Of a stretch of DNA of 64,000 bases, positions 23,456 to 36,340 are shown in pieces. Made by a program: the position numbers and the translations under genes. The stretch is from assembly GCA_037974665.1 (NCBI GenBank), contig CM075778.1, forward strand, positions 13,319,001 through 13,383,000. The letters are read 5' to 3'. Source of the stretch: Ehretia macrophylla. Its lineage: Eukaryota > Streptophyta > Magnoliopsida > Boraginales > Ehretiaceae. The stretch's first letter is position 1; each line of letters opens with the position of its first letter. Under the pieces are notes generated by a model. That model was given only the letters and a program-made list of their open reading frames with translations. It ran no database searches and was not told the DNA's origin.

Positions 23456-23769
23456 TACTTGAATGCATAAGTCAGGATAGGTTCCTTGTTTGTGGGGTAG
23501 AGGTCTTTATGTGAAAGTTGAATTGTGTTATTGTGTGATTGTTTAATTGTCTAAGTGAATAATTGTTTAAGTGAAGAACATGCTAGCATGGAAATAGGTA
23601 TAAGACGTGTCTATTGCATGCAGTTATGTGTTTGTGTCAAGTTTGGAATATATTGTGTGTTAAGTGTTTTATATGTTACCATATGTGCATAAAATGGTTG
23701 AATGTGAATGAGTTATCTTTATGTGCTATCTATTTGCCTATTAGAACACATATTTCTTCTAGTACTAAG

Positions 23770-23994
23770 ATGAGAAGAGGGAAACCTAGGAGGCAGTCAG
23801 ATGAGGCTCCGAGGCAGGATGTTCCTAGACAGAATGTTGGGCTAGTAGGGAATGATCAACCGGGGCAGGAACCGACCAATGCTCAAGTTATGGCCTTAAC
23901 GGCCACATCAATTAATTCCATTACACAATTAATGACTCAGTAGGGTCAAGCAGGAGTTGGCCGGGGTAATCCGGGAGCTAGAGCCGAGGGTAGT
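23770..23994 (+). pseudogene. gag: Element E gag, N-terminal fragment
   Basis: ATG at 23770 opens MRRGKPRRQSDEAPRQD and runs to NSITQLMTQ then TAG at 23941; reading on in frame gives GQAGVGRGNPGARAEG to the SIRE insertion point at 23995. Basic, Gln/Pro-rich N-termini of this kind precede the Gag core in Tekay elements. The rest of gag is missing. Confidence 0.65.
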
Positions 23995-25221
23995 TGTTAG
24001 CCCAAAGGGTTCCTAATCTTGGTTTTGATGATAACAAACTATGATTATGTTTAATGAGTTTGTTTAAGTGTGCATGAGTAAGATGAATCAAGATTGACTT
24101 TGAATCCAAGTCCATCAAGCTAAAGAAGAAATAAGATCATCCATCAACTCAAGGAAAGATGAAGATTCGAAGAATGAAGATGGAGCTATAAGGATGGAAA
24201 CGGAAGTCATAAGGGGTATTGGTTGAGACTTGATCAGGGTTTGGGTCTTACAAATGGTATATGCTCAATGATGATTCTTAAAAGTCTTTTGGAAATATTT
24301 GAAAAACTTCATCTATCTTTGAAAAAGGATTTACAAAAGACTATAAAAGAAACATCCACAAAACCCAAGTCTTTGCATTTTTGAACAAAACGGTAGACCC
24401 TAGAGCAATCGGTCTAATGGTTCAAATAGGGTCTTCTGCCTGGAGCCTCTCCACCATAAGAGGTCTCCTCTTTCGGTCGACCGGTTGAGCAAGGATCTAC
24501 CGGTCGTGCTAGAGCGTTGTTTTAAAAATAGAGCCGTTTGTGAACGTTGCAATGCATTAAATGCACACCTTTTAGCCTCTATTAATATTTCTCAACAACT
24601 CTCTTCTATTTTAATTTTTTGATTCAAAGCAATTACTCTTGATTTCTAACACATATTCATCTTTGAATCATCATTGTGCTATACTTGAGCAAAAATTTGT
24701 GAGCAATATTGAGAGAAGCATTCATTGTATTCATCTGCCCTAAAAGAGGGCTTTTATTATTTTCTCAAACACTTATCAAAAGAGAGAGTTAAACACTTTG
24801 AAAGGAAGGACTTCCTTGTCAAATGTGTTGGGGTTTAAGCTTTATATTGAGAAAGAATTTTCTATTGTAAAAGCTTGAACTATTGTTGTAGTTAGTTTGT
24901 GGACTCAACAACATTTGAAGAGTCACAATAGTGAAGATTGTTGAAATCCTAAGCGGGGAGCTTAGGTCGTGGATGTATGCAGGGGCAGAACCACGCTAAA
25001 TCGCGATTTGCAATCTTTTTCTCTCAACTCTCTCTTAGCATTAATTTCTGCACACTAAGTGTTTGATATTTTGCCTCACTTACACTTTATATTGCTAGAG
25101 TACATATTTAGTTAAGATTGTTTTTGATTGATCATTGCCATTATATTGCCTAATCGAAAAAGTAGTAGTATTACCTATATAACCTAATTCACCCCCTCTT
25201 AGGTTTAATTAAGGGACAACA
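23995..25221 (+). repeat. Element F (SIRE) 5' LTR
   Basis: Starts TGTTAGCCCAAAGGGTTC, ends GGGACAACA directly before the PBS; 1227 bp. Contains a GGTCGACCGGTTGAGC block (about 24475) also found in the 3' LTR, and a SIRE-like end AATTCACCCCCTCTTAGG. Confidence 0.92.
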
Positions 25222-25222
25222 G

Positions 25223-25235
25223 TGGTATCAAGAGC
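25223..25235 (+). other. Element F primer-binding site
   Basis: TGGTATCAAGAGC, the SIRE-type initiator-Met PBS with an extra A compared with TGGTATCAGAGC. Confidence 0.8.
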
Positions 25236-25278
25236 TAGGACTTTGCATATAGCTTAACATCTAGCAAAGAAAAGATTA

Positions 25279-27000
25279 ATGGCAAACAATACTACTTTTT
25301 TTTAAAGGTTACTCCACTAATAGGCCTCCATTGTTTGTAGGTACCAATTTCAATTATTGGAAGAACAAGATGCAGACATACATACAAGCCGTTGATGGTG
25401 CTCTATGGTCATTGGTAGAAGATGGCCCTTATGTTCCAATGAATGAGGTGATGGTCAAAGATGATGATGTCAAGTTCAAGTGAAGGTGATAAAGTCAAAG
25501 CCATCAAAGTACCTGAGGAAATGAGTGAGTTCAATGATCAAGATATTATTATGATGACCAAGAACTCAAGAGCCAAGAACATCCTCTATTGTGCTCTAAA
25601 CGAAACTGAGTATAGTCGTGTGAGTCAATGTGAAACCGCTCACGAGATTTGGGAGATGTTACACATGTCTTATCAAGGGATGTCTCAAGTGAAGAATACC
25701 AAAATTGATCTTCATATCCATGAGTATGAATTGTTTCGTATGAAGGCCGGAGAAACACTAAACGAAATGCATCTAAGATTCTCCAAAATCATAAACAACT
25801 TGAGTGCTCTCGGAAAGAAGTATCCAAATGAAGAACTCAACTGGAAGATTCTCATGGCCCTTCCAAAAGAATACAAACCAAAGGTGACATCAATTAAAGA
25901 ATCAACCGATCTCTCCAAGTTAAAGGTGCATGAGCTCATTTGCAACCTTGAGACAAAGAAACTTGTATTGAATCAAGAGAAGGTACAAGAAGAAGAAGAA
26001 AAGAAGGCAACGAAATCACTTGCTCTCATTGCTCAATCTCAATCGAGTGATAAAGACAAAGATGATAGTGATCTTGATGAGCTTGCACTCCTTGCAAAGA
26101 ATTTTAAGAAATTCTTGAAATACAAAAAGATGAAGAAAGGAGAGCCCATCAACAACAAAGTCAAGAGGAGATTCGAAGAGAAGATGGAGAAGACCAAAGA
26201 GGAGATTAAGTGCTTCAATTGTAACAAGCCAAGACACATCAAAACAAAGTGTCCATAATTGATCAAAGAGAAGCAAAATGCAATGAAGGCTTGTGTTGAA
26301 AATGATGTATCAACCGATGGTGAAAGTGGAAGCGAAACCGAAGTGGCCGACTTTGTGTGCTTTATGGATAGAGATGAAGAGGTAACTTCTTCGTCTTGTG
26401 ATGAATCTTCTTCTTCTAATGATGATGAATGCACTTTTGAGGAACTAACAAAAGAATTTTCAAAACTACATGATAGTTTTCTCCTTGCACATTCAAAAGT
26501 AAAGAATCTTCAAAAAGAAAATGATAAACTTCAAAAAGAAATTAAAGAGCTTAGAGATGAAAATGATACTCTTACTAAAGAGATTTGTGAGTCTTATCAT
26601 TTAAAAATAAAAAATGAATCAAAGGTAAAAGATTTGGAAAAATAAGTTCTTGATTTACAAAATGATCTTGCTAGATTTTCAAAGGGAACAAAAACCTTGG
26701 ATGAAATCATTGGCTCCCAAAAAGTACCATTTGACAAAGGTAGGATTGGCTATGAGCCATTTTCTAAACCAAAGTTCTCAAAAACTACCTTTGTGAAAGC
26801 CTCTCAATCCTCAATTGTCCATCCACCATTAAAAGAATCACAAAAAGTACAAATTGACAAAAGAGGAATTGGCTATAAGCCACATCTAAAAAGTTTTCAA
26901 AGCCATTTTGTCAAAGCATTATCCTCTTGGCATGTAGCCTTAACATCAAGATGATTATTTAAGAGATGTACTTATTGTGAGAAGATTGGTCACAATGCAT
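25279..27000 (+). pseudogene. gag: Element F gag with two CCHC knuckles and coiled coil
   Basis: Starts MANNTTFF at 25279 with an early TAA and frame change, then RPPLFVGTNFNYWKNKM, a typical SIRE Gag start. The main frame (25461-26258) carries the Gag core (NILYCALNETEYSRVSQCET, LMALPKEYKPKVTSI) and the knuckle CFNCNKPRHIKTKC, then a TAA. It continues as an acidic Ser-rich region and a long Lys/Glu coiled coil (26490-26640), a TAA at 26642, and two direct copies of a short motif (SQKVPFDKGRIGYEP, SQKVQIDKRGIGYKP). A second knuckle, CTYCEKIGHNASQC, follows near 26967 after a stop. Long Gag with two knuckles separated by a coiled coil fits SIRE. Confidence 0.88.
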
Positions 27001-30000
27001 CACAATGTAGATTTAGAAACATGGTAGGAAGAGATTCTCACATTCCTTTATGGCTTAGACCCAATTGAGCTGTTAGATGTGTTAGGACTTTGTACTAACA
27101 CTAAAGGACCCAATAGACTTTGGGGACCAAAATGAACTCGATTTGTTTCTATGAATGATAGGTTGCCCTAAAGGTGAAGTATGAAGATACTTAGGTTATT
27201 GATAGTGGGTGCTCAAGGCACATGACGGGTGATGTCTCTTTCTTCTATGAGATTGACAAATATTTTAAAGGTAAAGTTAGCTATGGAGGAAATGAATGAG
27301 GCAAAGTCATTGGTAAGGGTAACATATGAGATATAAACTCTCTTTTCATTCATGATGTCTTGCATGTTAAAGGTCTTAGACATAATTTGCTAAGTGTGAG
27401 CCAATTTTGTGATAGTGGATTTAGAGTTGAATTTCTATCTACTTGTTGCAAGGTGTATGATAAAAATGATAAAGTGTTATTTGTTGGCAATAGATGCGAT
27501 AATGTGTATGTGATTAATTACCATGAATTAAAGTGTCAAAATGTGACATGTTTAGTTACCATTAATGAAGACTTATGGTTATGGCATAGGGGACTTGGTC
27601 ATGCTAGCATGGATTTACTTGCTAAACTTTCTAGAAAAGAACTAGTCATAGGTCTTCCTAAGACTAGATTTCAAAAAGACCATTTATGTGATGCATGCCA
27701 ATTTAGAAAACAACACAAAATATCTTTCAAAACAATTAGCAAGGTAACCACATCAAGAGCTTTACAAAAATTACATATGGATCTTTTTGGTCCAATGGAT
27801 GTGGCAAGCCTAGGTGGATCTAGATATGTCTATGTTATCATAGGTGATTACACTAGATTCACAAGGGTGAGACCCCTTGCACATAAAAATGATGCCTTCA
27901 ATGAATTTGCTAAACTTTGTAATAAGGTGTAAAATGAGAAAAAACTATTATATAAATTGTATTCATAGTGACCAAGGCATTGAATTTATAAATGCATCTT
28001 TTATGGACTATTGTGAAGTACGTGGCATTGAACATAATTTTTCGGCTCCTAGAACTCCTCAACAAAATGGGGTAGTGGAAAGGAAGAACCGGACTTTACA
28101 AGAAATAGCAAGAACAATGTTGAAAGAAACAACTTGTCAACATATTTTTGGGATAAAGCCATAAATACCGCATGTTATATGCTAAACCGTGTGCTAATTA
28201 GACATTTTCTAAAAAAAATACCTTATGAATTATGGAAAGGTAGAGCACCAAATGTGTCTCACTTTAAAATATTTGATTGTAAATGTTTCATCCTAAATAC
28301 AAAAGAATATCTTGGCAAATTTGATTCTAAATCGGATGAAGGACTTTTTATGGGTTACTCTTATAGAAGCAAGACTTATAGAGTTTTTAACAAAAGAAGC
28401 ATGCTTATTGAAGAGTCTATGCATGTGGATTTTAATGAAACTAATCATTTTGCCCCGAGAAAGAATGATGATGATGTAGGAGTTCCTGAAGTAGACATTC
28501 AAATCCTACCTACAACCATTGGCAATGAAGGAACCCCAACTGATCCAAAGGAGACACATCTTGAAAAAGGTCAAACCTCAAAGGATGGTGAAGCTTTAGC
28601 AAATCCACAAGACAATGAACAACCAATGCAAAATGTCCAAGAAGCTACAACAATGAAGATCTACCAAGGTATTGGAAGTTTGTGAGAGATCACCCAAATG
28701 ATCAAATTCTTGGTAATCTTTCCAAGGGAGTAATAACTTGTTCCAACCTAAATGCTTATTGTGAACATGTTGCTTTTCTTTCCCAAGTAGAGCCTAAAAA
28801 TGTTAAAGAAGCATTAAATCATGAAGATTGGATAATTGTCATGCAAGAAGAATTAAACCAATTTGAAAGAAGTGAAGTATGGCATCTAGTTGAAAAACCT
28901 AAGGATTATCCTATAATTGGTACATAATGGATATTTAGGAATAAACTAGATGAATCCGGGGTAGTAACTAGAAACAAAGCTAGACTAGTGGCTCAAGGGT
29001 ATAATCAAGAAGAAGACATAGATTATAATGAGACCTTTGCTCTCGTAGCTAGACTTGAATCTATTCGTATGCTTCTTGCCTTTGCATGTTATATGTACTT
29101 TAAATTATATCAAATGGATGTAAAAAGTGTCTTTCTAAATGGCTATCTCAAGGAAGAAATTTATGTGAAACAACCACCCGAATTTGAAGATTCTAACTTG
29201 CCAAATCATGTATATAAACTAGATAAGGCATTGTATAGCCTTAAGCAAGAACCTAGAGTATGGTATGATAGGCTTAGTAATTATTTGCTTGAAAAAGGGT
29301 TCACTAGAGGCAAATTAGATTCAACTCTCTTTGTTAAAACAAAAGACAAAGATATATTGCTTGTACAAATTTATGTTGATGATATAATATTTGGTGCTAC
29401 TAATGAATCTCTTTGTGAGTATTTCTCTAAGTGCATGCCCAAGGAATTCGAAATGAGTATGATGGGAGAGTTGAATTTCTTTCTCGGACTCCAAATCAAG
29501 CAAACACAAAAGGGTACTTTCATCAACCAAGCCAAGTATACTAGAGAACTCATCAAGAAGTTTAGGCTTAAGTCATCAAAAGAAATGAGTACACCAATGT
29601 CAACCTCAATCAAACTTGACAAAGATGAGAAAAGTAACAAAGTAGATGAAAAGCAATATAGAGGTATGATCGGAAGCCTTCTTTATTTAACTGCCTCTAG
29701 ACCCGATATTGTATTTGTTGTATACTTATGTGCTCGTTTTCAATCTTGTCCTAAAGAGTCTCACTTAAATGCAGTAAAAAAAATCATTAGATATTTTAAG
29801 GGGACTATAGATTTAGGCTCGTGGTATCCGAAAGGCACATAATTTGAACTTATAGGTTAAACGGATGCGGATTATGCTGGAGATAGAGTAGATAGAAAGA
29901 GTACTAGTGGATGGTACCAATTTCTAGGTCAATCATTAATCTCATGGTCTAGTAAAAAGCAAAATAGTGTAGCTCTCTCTACAGCCAAAGCCGAATATGT

Positions 30001-30102
30001 ATCTGCCGAAAATTGCGTAGCCCAAATTCTTTGAATGAAACAAAATTTGCTCGATTATGGTCTTGTGTACGATAATGTGCCTATTAGATGTGACAATACA
30101 AG
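27001..30102 (+). pseudogene. pol: Element F pol: protease, integrase, RT, RNase H (first part)
   Basis: Protease VIDSGCSRHMTGD at about 27198 keeps the DSG triad. GAG-pre-integrase shows LWLWHRGLGHASMDLL and LCDACQFRKQH (27570-27710). The integrase core has LHMDLFGPMDVASLGG, a TAA at 27930 with frame loss, then HSDQGIEFINAS and TPQQNGVVERKNRTL (27965-28095), so the D,D,E residues are visible. RT: DYNETFALVARLESIR, QMDVKSVFLNGYL, QIYVDDIIFGATN (YVDD intact, about 29370). RNase H starts TDADYAGDRVDRKSTSGW (29862) and stops at CDNTS, where element G is inserted at 30103. Stops at 28926, 29840, 29858 and 30033 disable it. Confidence 0.9.
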
Positions 30103-32384
30103 TGTAATACCCGAGCCCAGAATGTGAAAATTTCTTGTTTATTATTTTGAAAATTATATTTTCTTAGATTCTCTGAGATGCAATTGTTACTTCCTTACTG
30201 TCGCAACGTGCATTGCATTTAGGGAGCGATAGCTAGAGAACGGTTTTTAGTCCTTAGCAAATAGTGAAACTAGTATTTAGATGACTTAAATTTTATATTT
30301 TAATTGTTGCTAGCTATAATTAATCTTTCCTTAGTTAAAATGGCTTTAAAATGCACAAAATAAGGCCATTTGACCAAGTTTTAAGTTGTTTGACCTAGGA
30401 CCTTGACCATTTGACCAAGCCAACCTCTTATAAGCTTAAAACAAAGCAAAATAAAAAAATAGCAGCTGAACAGCAGCAAGCAGGCCGTGAGCTTCAAGAG
30501 AGAAGAAAAAAAACCTTTCAACTTTCAATCGTTCAATCTTCGCGTGAGCTCGTGCGAGGTGGTTTCCGAGGTGACCAGCGTTGTTTTCCTAGCGACTAGG
30601 AGTGCCTAAGGTGAGGGAAGCATGTTATTTGCGCATTTAAATGTCAAGTGTATCAACTTTGTGATTTTTAGATTTTATCCGTAGATTGTTGTTTAAATCA
30701 TTTTGATGCTTCCAGAATGTTCCTTGGCAATTGTAGAACGTGTATTTATAGCTTTTTAACATTTTCTGCGGTTAAATGTTGAGATTGCAATTTAAATTGG
30801 ATGTTGAATAGTATTTTGTGAATAGTAAAACCTTGCAATGATGAAGTTGCTCCGTTATGCTGTCCGTTGATGTAGAAATGTGCTAGGTGTGCTAGAATGC
30901 CTAAATGCATGGTTTGTTTGGGTTGCGTAATGGGAAAAACGGGAATTAAGCCTTAGTGAAAGTCGGGGTCGTTTAGGTCGAGTTTGGCGTTTTCTCATTT
31001 TATGTGTTGGCATTGTTTCGGGAGGCCATGGAAGTACTTTTGGTGCGATTATGGCATTGGTTGGGTGCTTGGTTGATATAGTTGTAGTTCAAATGAGCAA
31101 AGGGGGAAATCGGGACTTTGCGTGAATTCTAGGGTTAAGTAGGGTTTCGGGGTCTTTAGACGTGCCTTATGGTGACCTAGGAGGATTGGCGAAGTCAGTT
31201 TCCAGAACTCGTGGCTCGTTTGGAAATGGTAGTGTTTTGATAGTTGGGGCCGATTTGTGTTTTTGCTTGTTTTCTTGATTTTATGCATGTAGAATGCTTA
31301 GGGTTGCTTGATATACTTGTTTGAATTGATTTTGATTGGAATGCATATCAACTGTTGCTATTGCGTGCGAGAGTAACCTACTTTGTTATTCTCCCACGTG
31401 TGGCTTTATCGCTTGTTTATCGCCTTGTATCGAGTCTTGTATTGCATAGTGTCTCGCGCGTGAGTGATGGGCCTCTCCGGGTAGCCTCGGGTTGCCAGTG
31501 TTGGTTGCTCTAGCTCCGCTGCTATTCCCTTTTTTCGCTTGGGTTGCCTCCCAGGGAGTTTGGGGTCGTAGGTTGATGGATACTTCCGGGGTATTCCAAA
31601 CTGGTGTTATAAGGTGGTTTGGGCCGGCGCATCGTCATCGAATTCGTGTTTGAAAGTTGCTCGTGAAAAGAGTATCGTATCCTTTGAATGAGTGTTTATA
31701 GCTTTAAATACTTGCCTTGCTTTATTGATGGCTTTGTTGGTATCTCTATATGATACTTGTATGTATTGCTTGACTAATTGCATTGCATACTCCTCTCATC
31801 TCCGTCCTTGAGACCAATTGCCCTCGCTGAGCAATAGTTTTTGCTCATTCCTCTCTATACCATATTTTTACAGGAGTAGTTGAAGCAGACCCTCTTGAGG
31901 TAATTGAGGAGGAGGAACAGGTGGAGGTGTTCCCGTGATAGCACTTCCTTGCTTTGCTGGTGGTTGGTTACCAGATTTTGTGCGAGCCTTGCTTGATATG
32001 TATATTGCTTGGAAGTCGCTTAATTTTGAGGCTTGTAGCCTTGTATGTATTTTCTAGTTTGAGGCCTCTACGGTCTTATGTTGTATAAGTTGAAAGAATG
32101 TAAAGTTGTAAACTTATACTCTTGTGACTAGTAAGGAAATGCATGCTAATGGAATTGATTAGTGGCATAAATACTTGTGTAGTATGCATATCATTTTTGG
32201 GTTGCAAAGTTGGTTAATAAGAAATGTATGTTTCAAAGAAAGTTGGCTTGTTTGAGTTGTTTTATGGCTTTCGCAAGTATTATGATGATTTTAGGGTTTT
32301 CGGATCGTCCGCGGTACAGAGGAGACTCCGTCCGTGTGTCGGGTCCGGGCTTGGCCTTTTGCGGGGTCGGGTCGGGGCGTGATA
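30103..32384 (+). repeat. Element G 5' LTR
   Basis: Begins TGTAATACCCGAGCCC and ends near GGGGCGTGATA; the expected CA is TA here. 2282 bp. Blocks such as CGGTACAGAGGAGACTCCG and the end region GGGGTCGGGTCGGGGCGTG resemble the E LTR. Open frames inside (for example 32210-32395) are not supported as genes. Confidence 0.82.
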
Positions 32385-32392
32385 TCTTTAGG

Positions 32393-32404
32393 TAGTATCA
32401 GAGC
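32393..32404 (+). other. Element G primer-binding site
   Basis: TAGTATCAGAGC, the initiator-Met PBS with a G-to-A change at the second base. Confidence 0.8.
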
Positions 32405-32697
32405 ATGATAGTCTTGCATGAGCCGGGATATGTTTCTCGGTCTGTGGGGTAAAGGTCCAAAATGCTAGAATGTTATTGTATAATTGATAAGTGGAAAAAA
32501 AATGTTATAGCATGACTTTGTGAACTTGGAGTGCTTATGTGTTTAAAGTGAATTAGTTTGGCATGTCAATCTTGTGTTATGTGAATTGCGTGTTAGAATG
32601 TTTGATTGTTATTGACTTGAGTGTTATCTAATCTTATGTGCTATACTTCTGTCTATAAACTGCTTTTAAATGTGACCAGCTATTGTGAATTGCTACT

Positions 32698-33880
32698 ATG
32701 CCACCACGTCGTGGTACTCAAGGTATAGGGTCAGATGAAGAGGTAGCAGAATAGGGTCAGCAACCGTTGCCTGAGCAGTTTATGGCTACCATGACTACAG
32801 CAGTTGACCGGATTACACTGGTACTGCATGAGCAGAGGCAGGACAGGAATAATCCCCAGGGAAATGAAGCTAATCCTGGTGGACAGGGGTATAGAGTTGA
32901 GAATAATCAGTTAGAGAAATTTATGAGGCACGAGCCGGGAAAGTTCTTCGGAGAGCTGGATGATGAGGCAGCCGAGAGATGGATTAATCGTGTTGAGAAA
33001 ATTTTCACCGCTTTGAGGTACACTGATGAGGCAAGAATAGATTATGCGTCATTCCTGTTTGAGGGTGATGCAGAGCAGTGGTGGAATACTGTCAGGATGA
33101 GGTGGGACTGTGAGGATGTTCCACATTTATGGGATGATTTTGTGAGTGAGTTTCGGGATAAGTATATTCCCGAGATGGCTATGGAAAGGAGGGAAGACGA
33201 GTTTGTGGCCCTGAAGCAGGGAAATATGACTGTTGCACAGTACGTGGCTAGGTTTGTTAGCCTGTCGAGGTATATGCCCGAGTTGGTACGGCCAGCTAGG
33301 AGGATGATTCATAGGTTTATCCGTGGGCTGAGAATGGATATTCAGTTGCATTTGACTGGGCAGACCTACACTACTTTTCCCGAGGCATTTCAGGCAGCCT
33401 CGAAGTTTGAGAAACGGAAGGCTGAGATGTTAGCTGAGAGCAGTCAGCCGAGTAAGAAGCAGTATTTGGGCCAAAGCAGCTAGAGTCAGCCGAGGCAGTA
33501 TCAGACTTCTGCGCAGGTTCCTCAGCAACGTCCGTATCAGCCACAGCAGCAGATTCAGGCTAGGCTAGCTGTGACTAGACCCCAGCAGGGAGGTACAGTT
33601 CCTACCACTGCCAGAGCCCCAGCACCTACGGGAAACACTGTTGTAAGGCAAAATCAGCAGTGTAACTATTGTAATCGATCGGGGCATATTGAGGCTAATT
33701 GCTGGAGGAAGAGTGGTAAATGCACGGGCTGTGGTAGTGATGATCATAGGGTGAGAGATTGCCCTAAGTATAACAATGTTCAGGGCCGTACTGGAGGCTA
33801 AGGTGTTCAGAATAGGGCTACAGGTGCACGTCCAGCGCAGAGGGTTCAGGCTAGGGTCTTTGCACTAGATGCGGAGGAGC
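32698..33880 (+). pseudogene. gag: Element G gag with two zinc knuckles
   Basis: ATG at 32698 (MPPRRGTQGIGSDEEVAE) is followed by TAG at 32752, then the Gag core: FMRHEPGKFFGELDDEAAER, EGDAEQWWNTV, DKYIPEMAMERREDEFVALK, MTVAQYVARFVSLSRYMPEL. TAG at 33481 precedes a Gln/Pro linker and two knuckles CNYCNRSGHIEANC and CTGCGSDDHRVRDC (33661-33770). TAA at 33799 comes before protease. All pieces share one frame with the downstream pol, so the protein is interrupted only by nonsense codons. Homologous to element A gag. Confidence 0.92.
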
Positions 33881-36265
33881 TGCCCGATACTACAGCTATA
33901 GTGGAAGGTACCTTTCTTCTCAATACTCAGCCAGTTAAAGTTTTGATTGATCCCGGAGCTACACATTCGTTTATAACTCCTGCATGTGCACGATCTGTGA
34001 ATGTTTGCATTGATAAATTGCCACATGAAGTTGAAGTTAGTACGCCTTTGGGTACAAAATTTGTTACTGAGTCTATTTGCAAATCTTGTGATATATGCAT
34101 TGAGAACCGTAAATTTCCTGCTGATTTAATTATATTGCCATTTCGTGACTTTGAAATCATTTTGGGAATGGACTGGTTGGGGAAGTACTATGCTCAGTTG
34201 GATTGTAGAACAAAGGTTGTTTATCTTCAGGTTCCTGACCTACCGGTACTGGAGATTGTTGGGAATTGCAGGGCTGCCCGAATTCCTCTTTTATCAGCAA
34301 TCAAGACTTCTAAGTTGTTGAATAAGGGTTGTGAAGCTTACTTAGCTTATTTGATCAATCAGCCTACTGATAAGTTGAGTTTGAATGAGGTTCCGATTGT
34401 TAGAGACTTCCCTGGTGTATTTCCCGAGGAATTACCGGGTTTACCACCGAATAGGGAGATTGAGTTCGTGATTGATCTTGTGCCAGGCACTGCGCCAATT
34501 TCTAGGAGTCCTTATAGAATGGCATTGGCTGAACTTCAGGAGTTAAAAATTCAGCTTCAGAATTTGCTTGAGAAAGGGTTTATACAACCTAGTTCTTCGC
34601 CGTGGGGTGCGCCTGTGTTGTTTATGAGAAAGAAAGACGGTACGCTACGGTTATGCATTGATTACAGGGGACTTAATCAAGTCACGATTAAGAACAAATA
34701 CCCCTTGCCATTGATTGAAGAATTGTTTGACCAGTTGCAGGGTGCGAGTGTTTACTCCAAATTTGATTTGAGGCAGGGTTACTATCAACTTAGGATTCGG
34801 AGTGACGATATACCAAAGACGACATTCAGGACTAGATATGGCCACTATGAATTTGTTGTGTTGCCGTTTGGATTGACGAATGCACCAGCCGTATTTATGG
34901 ACTTGATGCAGAGAGTTTTCTGACCTTATCTTGATCAGTTTGTCGTAATCTTTATTGACGACATTTTAGTGTACTCGAAGAACGAGGCTGAGCATGAGCA
35001 ACACTTGAGGATTGTGCTACAGACTTTGCACGAAAACAAGCTTTTTGCTAAATTCAGCAAGTGTGAATTCTGGTTGAATCAGATATCTTTTCTAGGCCAT
35101 ATCATTTCAGATCGAGTAATTTCAGTGGATCCAGCTAAGATTGAAGTTGTTTCATCTTGGAAGAGACCTGAGACGGTGTCAGAGATTCGGAGTTTTCTTG
35201 GATTGGCAGGTTACTATCGGAGATTTGTTAAAGACTTTTCCAAAATTTCTGGACCTTTGAGCCAGTTGACTCGGAAGAAAGTTGCTTACAACTGGGATGC
35301 CAAATGTGAATCCAGTTTCCAAGAATTGAAGAAGAGACTAACTACAGCTCCTATACTAGTTTTACCTGAGGGAACAGAGAACTTCGTTGTCTACAGTGAT
35401 GCATCTAAGGAAGGTTTGGGTTATGTTTTAATGCAGAATGGTAAGGTGATTGCCTATGCTTCTAGGAAGTTGAAACCTTATGAAGTCAATTACCCTACAC
35501 ATGATCTTGAGTTAGCTGCAGTTGTGTTTGCTTTGAAGAAGTGGCGTCACTACTTGTGGGGTAGCAGATTTGAAATTTTTACTGACCACAAGAGTCTCAA
35601 GTATTTGTTTTCACAGAAGGATCTGAATATGAGGCAGCGAAGATGGCTGGAGCTATTAAGTGGTTATAACTGTTCTATAAACTACGTGCCAGGTAAGGCA
35701 AATGTTGTTCCTGAAGCTTTAAGCCGAAAGGCTACTATCGCAAGCTTAATTATCAAGGATTGGGAGACTTTGGAAGAAATTTGTTCATGGAAGCCAGAAG
35801 CTACTGAGGTAGGGATTCGATTTGCTAGTTTACAGATTCAGTCAGGGTTGCTAGCACAGATCAGAGAGGCTCAGAAGACTGATCCTCACATCTTGAAAAT
35901 CCAAGAAAAATCAAAAGGGGGAGAGTCGGAGTTTAAATTACATGCAGATGGTATCTTCAGATTCAGGGACAGGGTGTGTGTTCCTGGTGATCCGACTTTG
36001 AAGAATGAGATTCTGTCCGAGGCACATAATTCGAGGTATACGATTCACCCGGGCAGTACAAAAATGTATAGAGACTTGAAACAACACTTCTGGTGGAACA
36101 ATATGAAGAGGGAGATTGCTGGGTATGTATCCAGATGTTTGACTTGTCAGAGGGTTAAAGTTGAGCATCAGAGGCCAGCCGGACTTCTACAGCCGTTGTC
36201 GATTTCGCAGTGGAAGTGGGTACATATAACAATGAACCTTGTGACCGATCTTCCTAGATCTTCAA
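33881..36265 (+). pseudogene. pol: Element G pol: protease, RT, RNase H, integrase N-terminus
   Basis: Same frame as gag. Protease [11 protein letters not shown] (about 33940; family D-S/T-G, here D-P-G), [17 protein letters not shown] with [35 protein letters not shown], a TGA at 34921 (fits CGA Arg), and an intact [10 protein letters not shown] box at about 34950. RNase [31 protein letters not shown]. Integrase zinc finger: [20 protein letters not shown] and [10 protein letters not shown]. The frame ends within the first core residues ([13 protein letters not shown]) where SIRE sequence takes over near 36265. Confidence 0.93.
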
Positions 36266-36340
36266 TTAGTGGATATTTTTACCAAACCATTGCTTGAAAA
36301 TCAATTTTGTGTGATTCGAAGAGAGTTGAGTATGCTTAAA
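36266..36340 (+). pseudogene. Element F RNase H, last part
   Basis: In the frame next to element G the sequence reads [20 protein letters not shown] and ends ELSMLKIC with a TAA. FTKPL followed by F-x-x-x-RRELSM is the end of SIRE/copia RNase H. About 45 residues expected between CDNTS (30102) and this point are absent, so the junction is a deletion, not a simple insertion. Confidence 0.82.

Larger units (their letters stand above)
30103..36265 (+). mobile_element. Element G: Tekay-type gypsy inserted in SIRE RNase H, 3' end deleted
   Basis: A complete 5' LTR (30103-32384), PBS and one continuous gag-pol frame reach the integrase zinc finger, then stop abruptly at about 36265, where SIRE RNase H resumes. 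Integrase core, chromodomain, polypurine tract and 3' LTR are missing, as is some SIRE sequence (the residues between CDNTS and the FTKPL block). Its coding sequence is the best preserved in the window. Confidence 0.9.

Noticed and set aside
26016-26434. Long minus-strand frames rich in Ser/Leu/Phe
   Set aside because: Antisense shadow of the charged SIRE Gag region.
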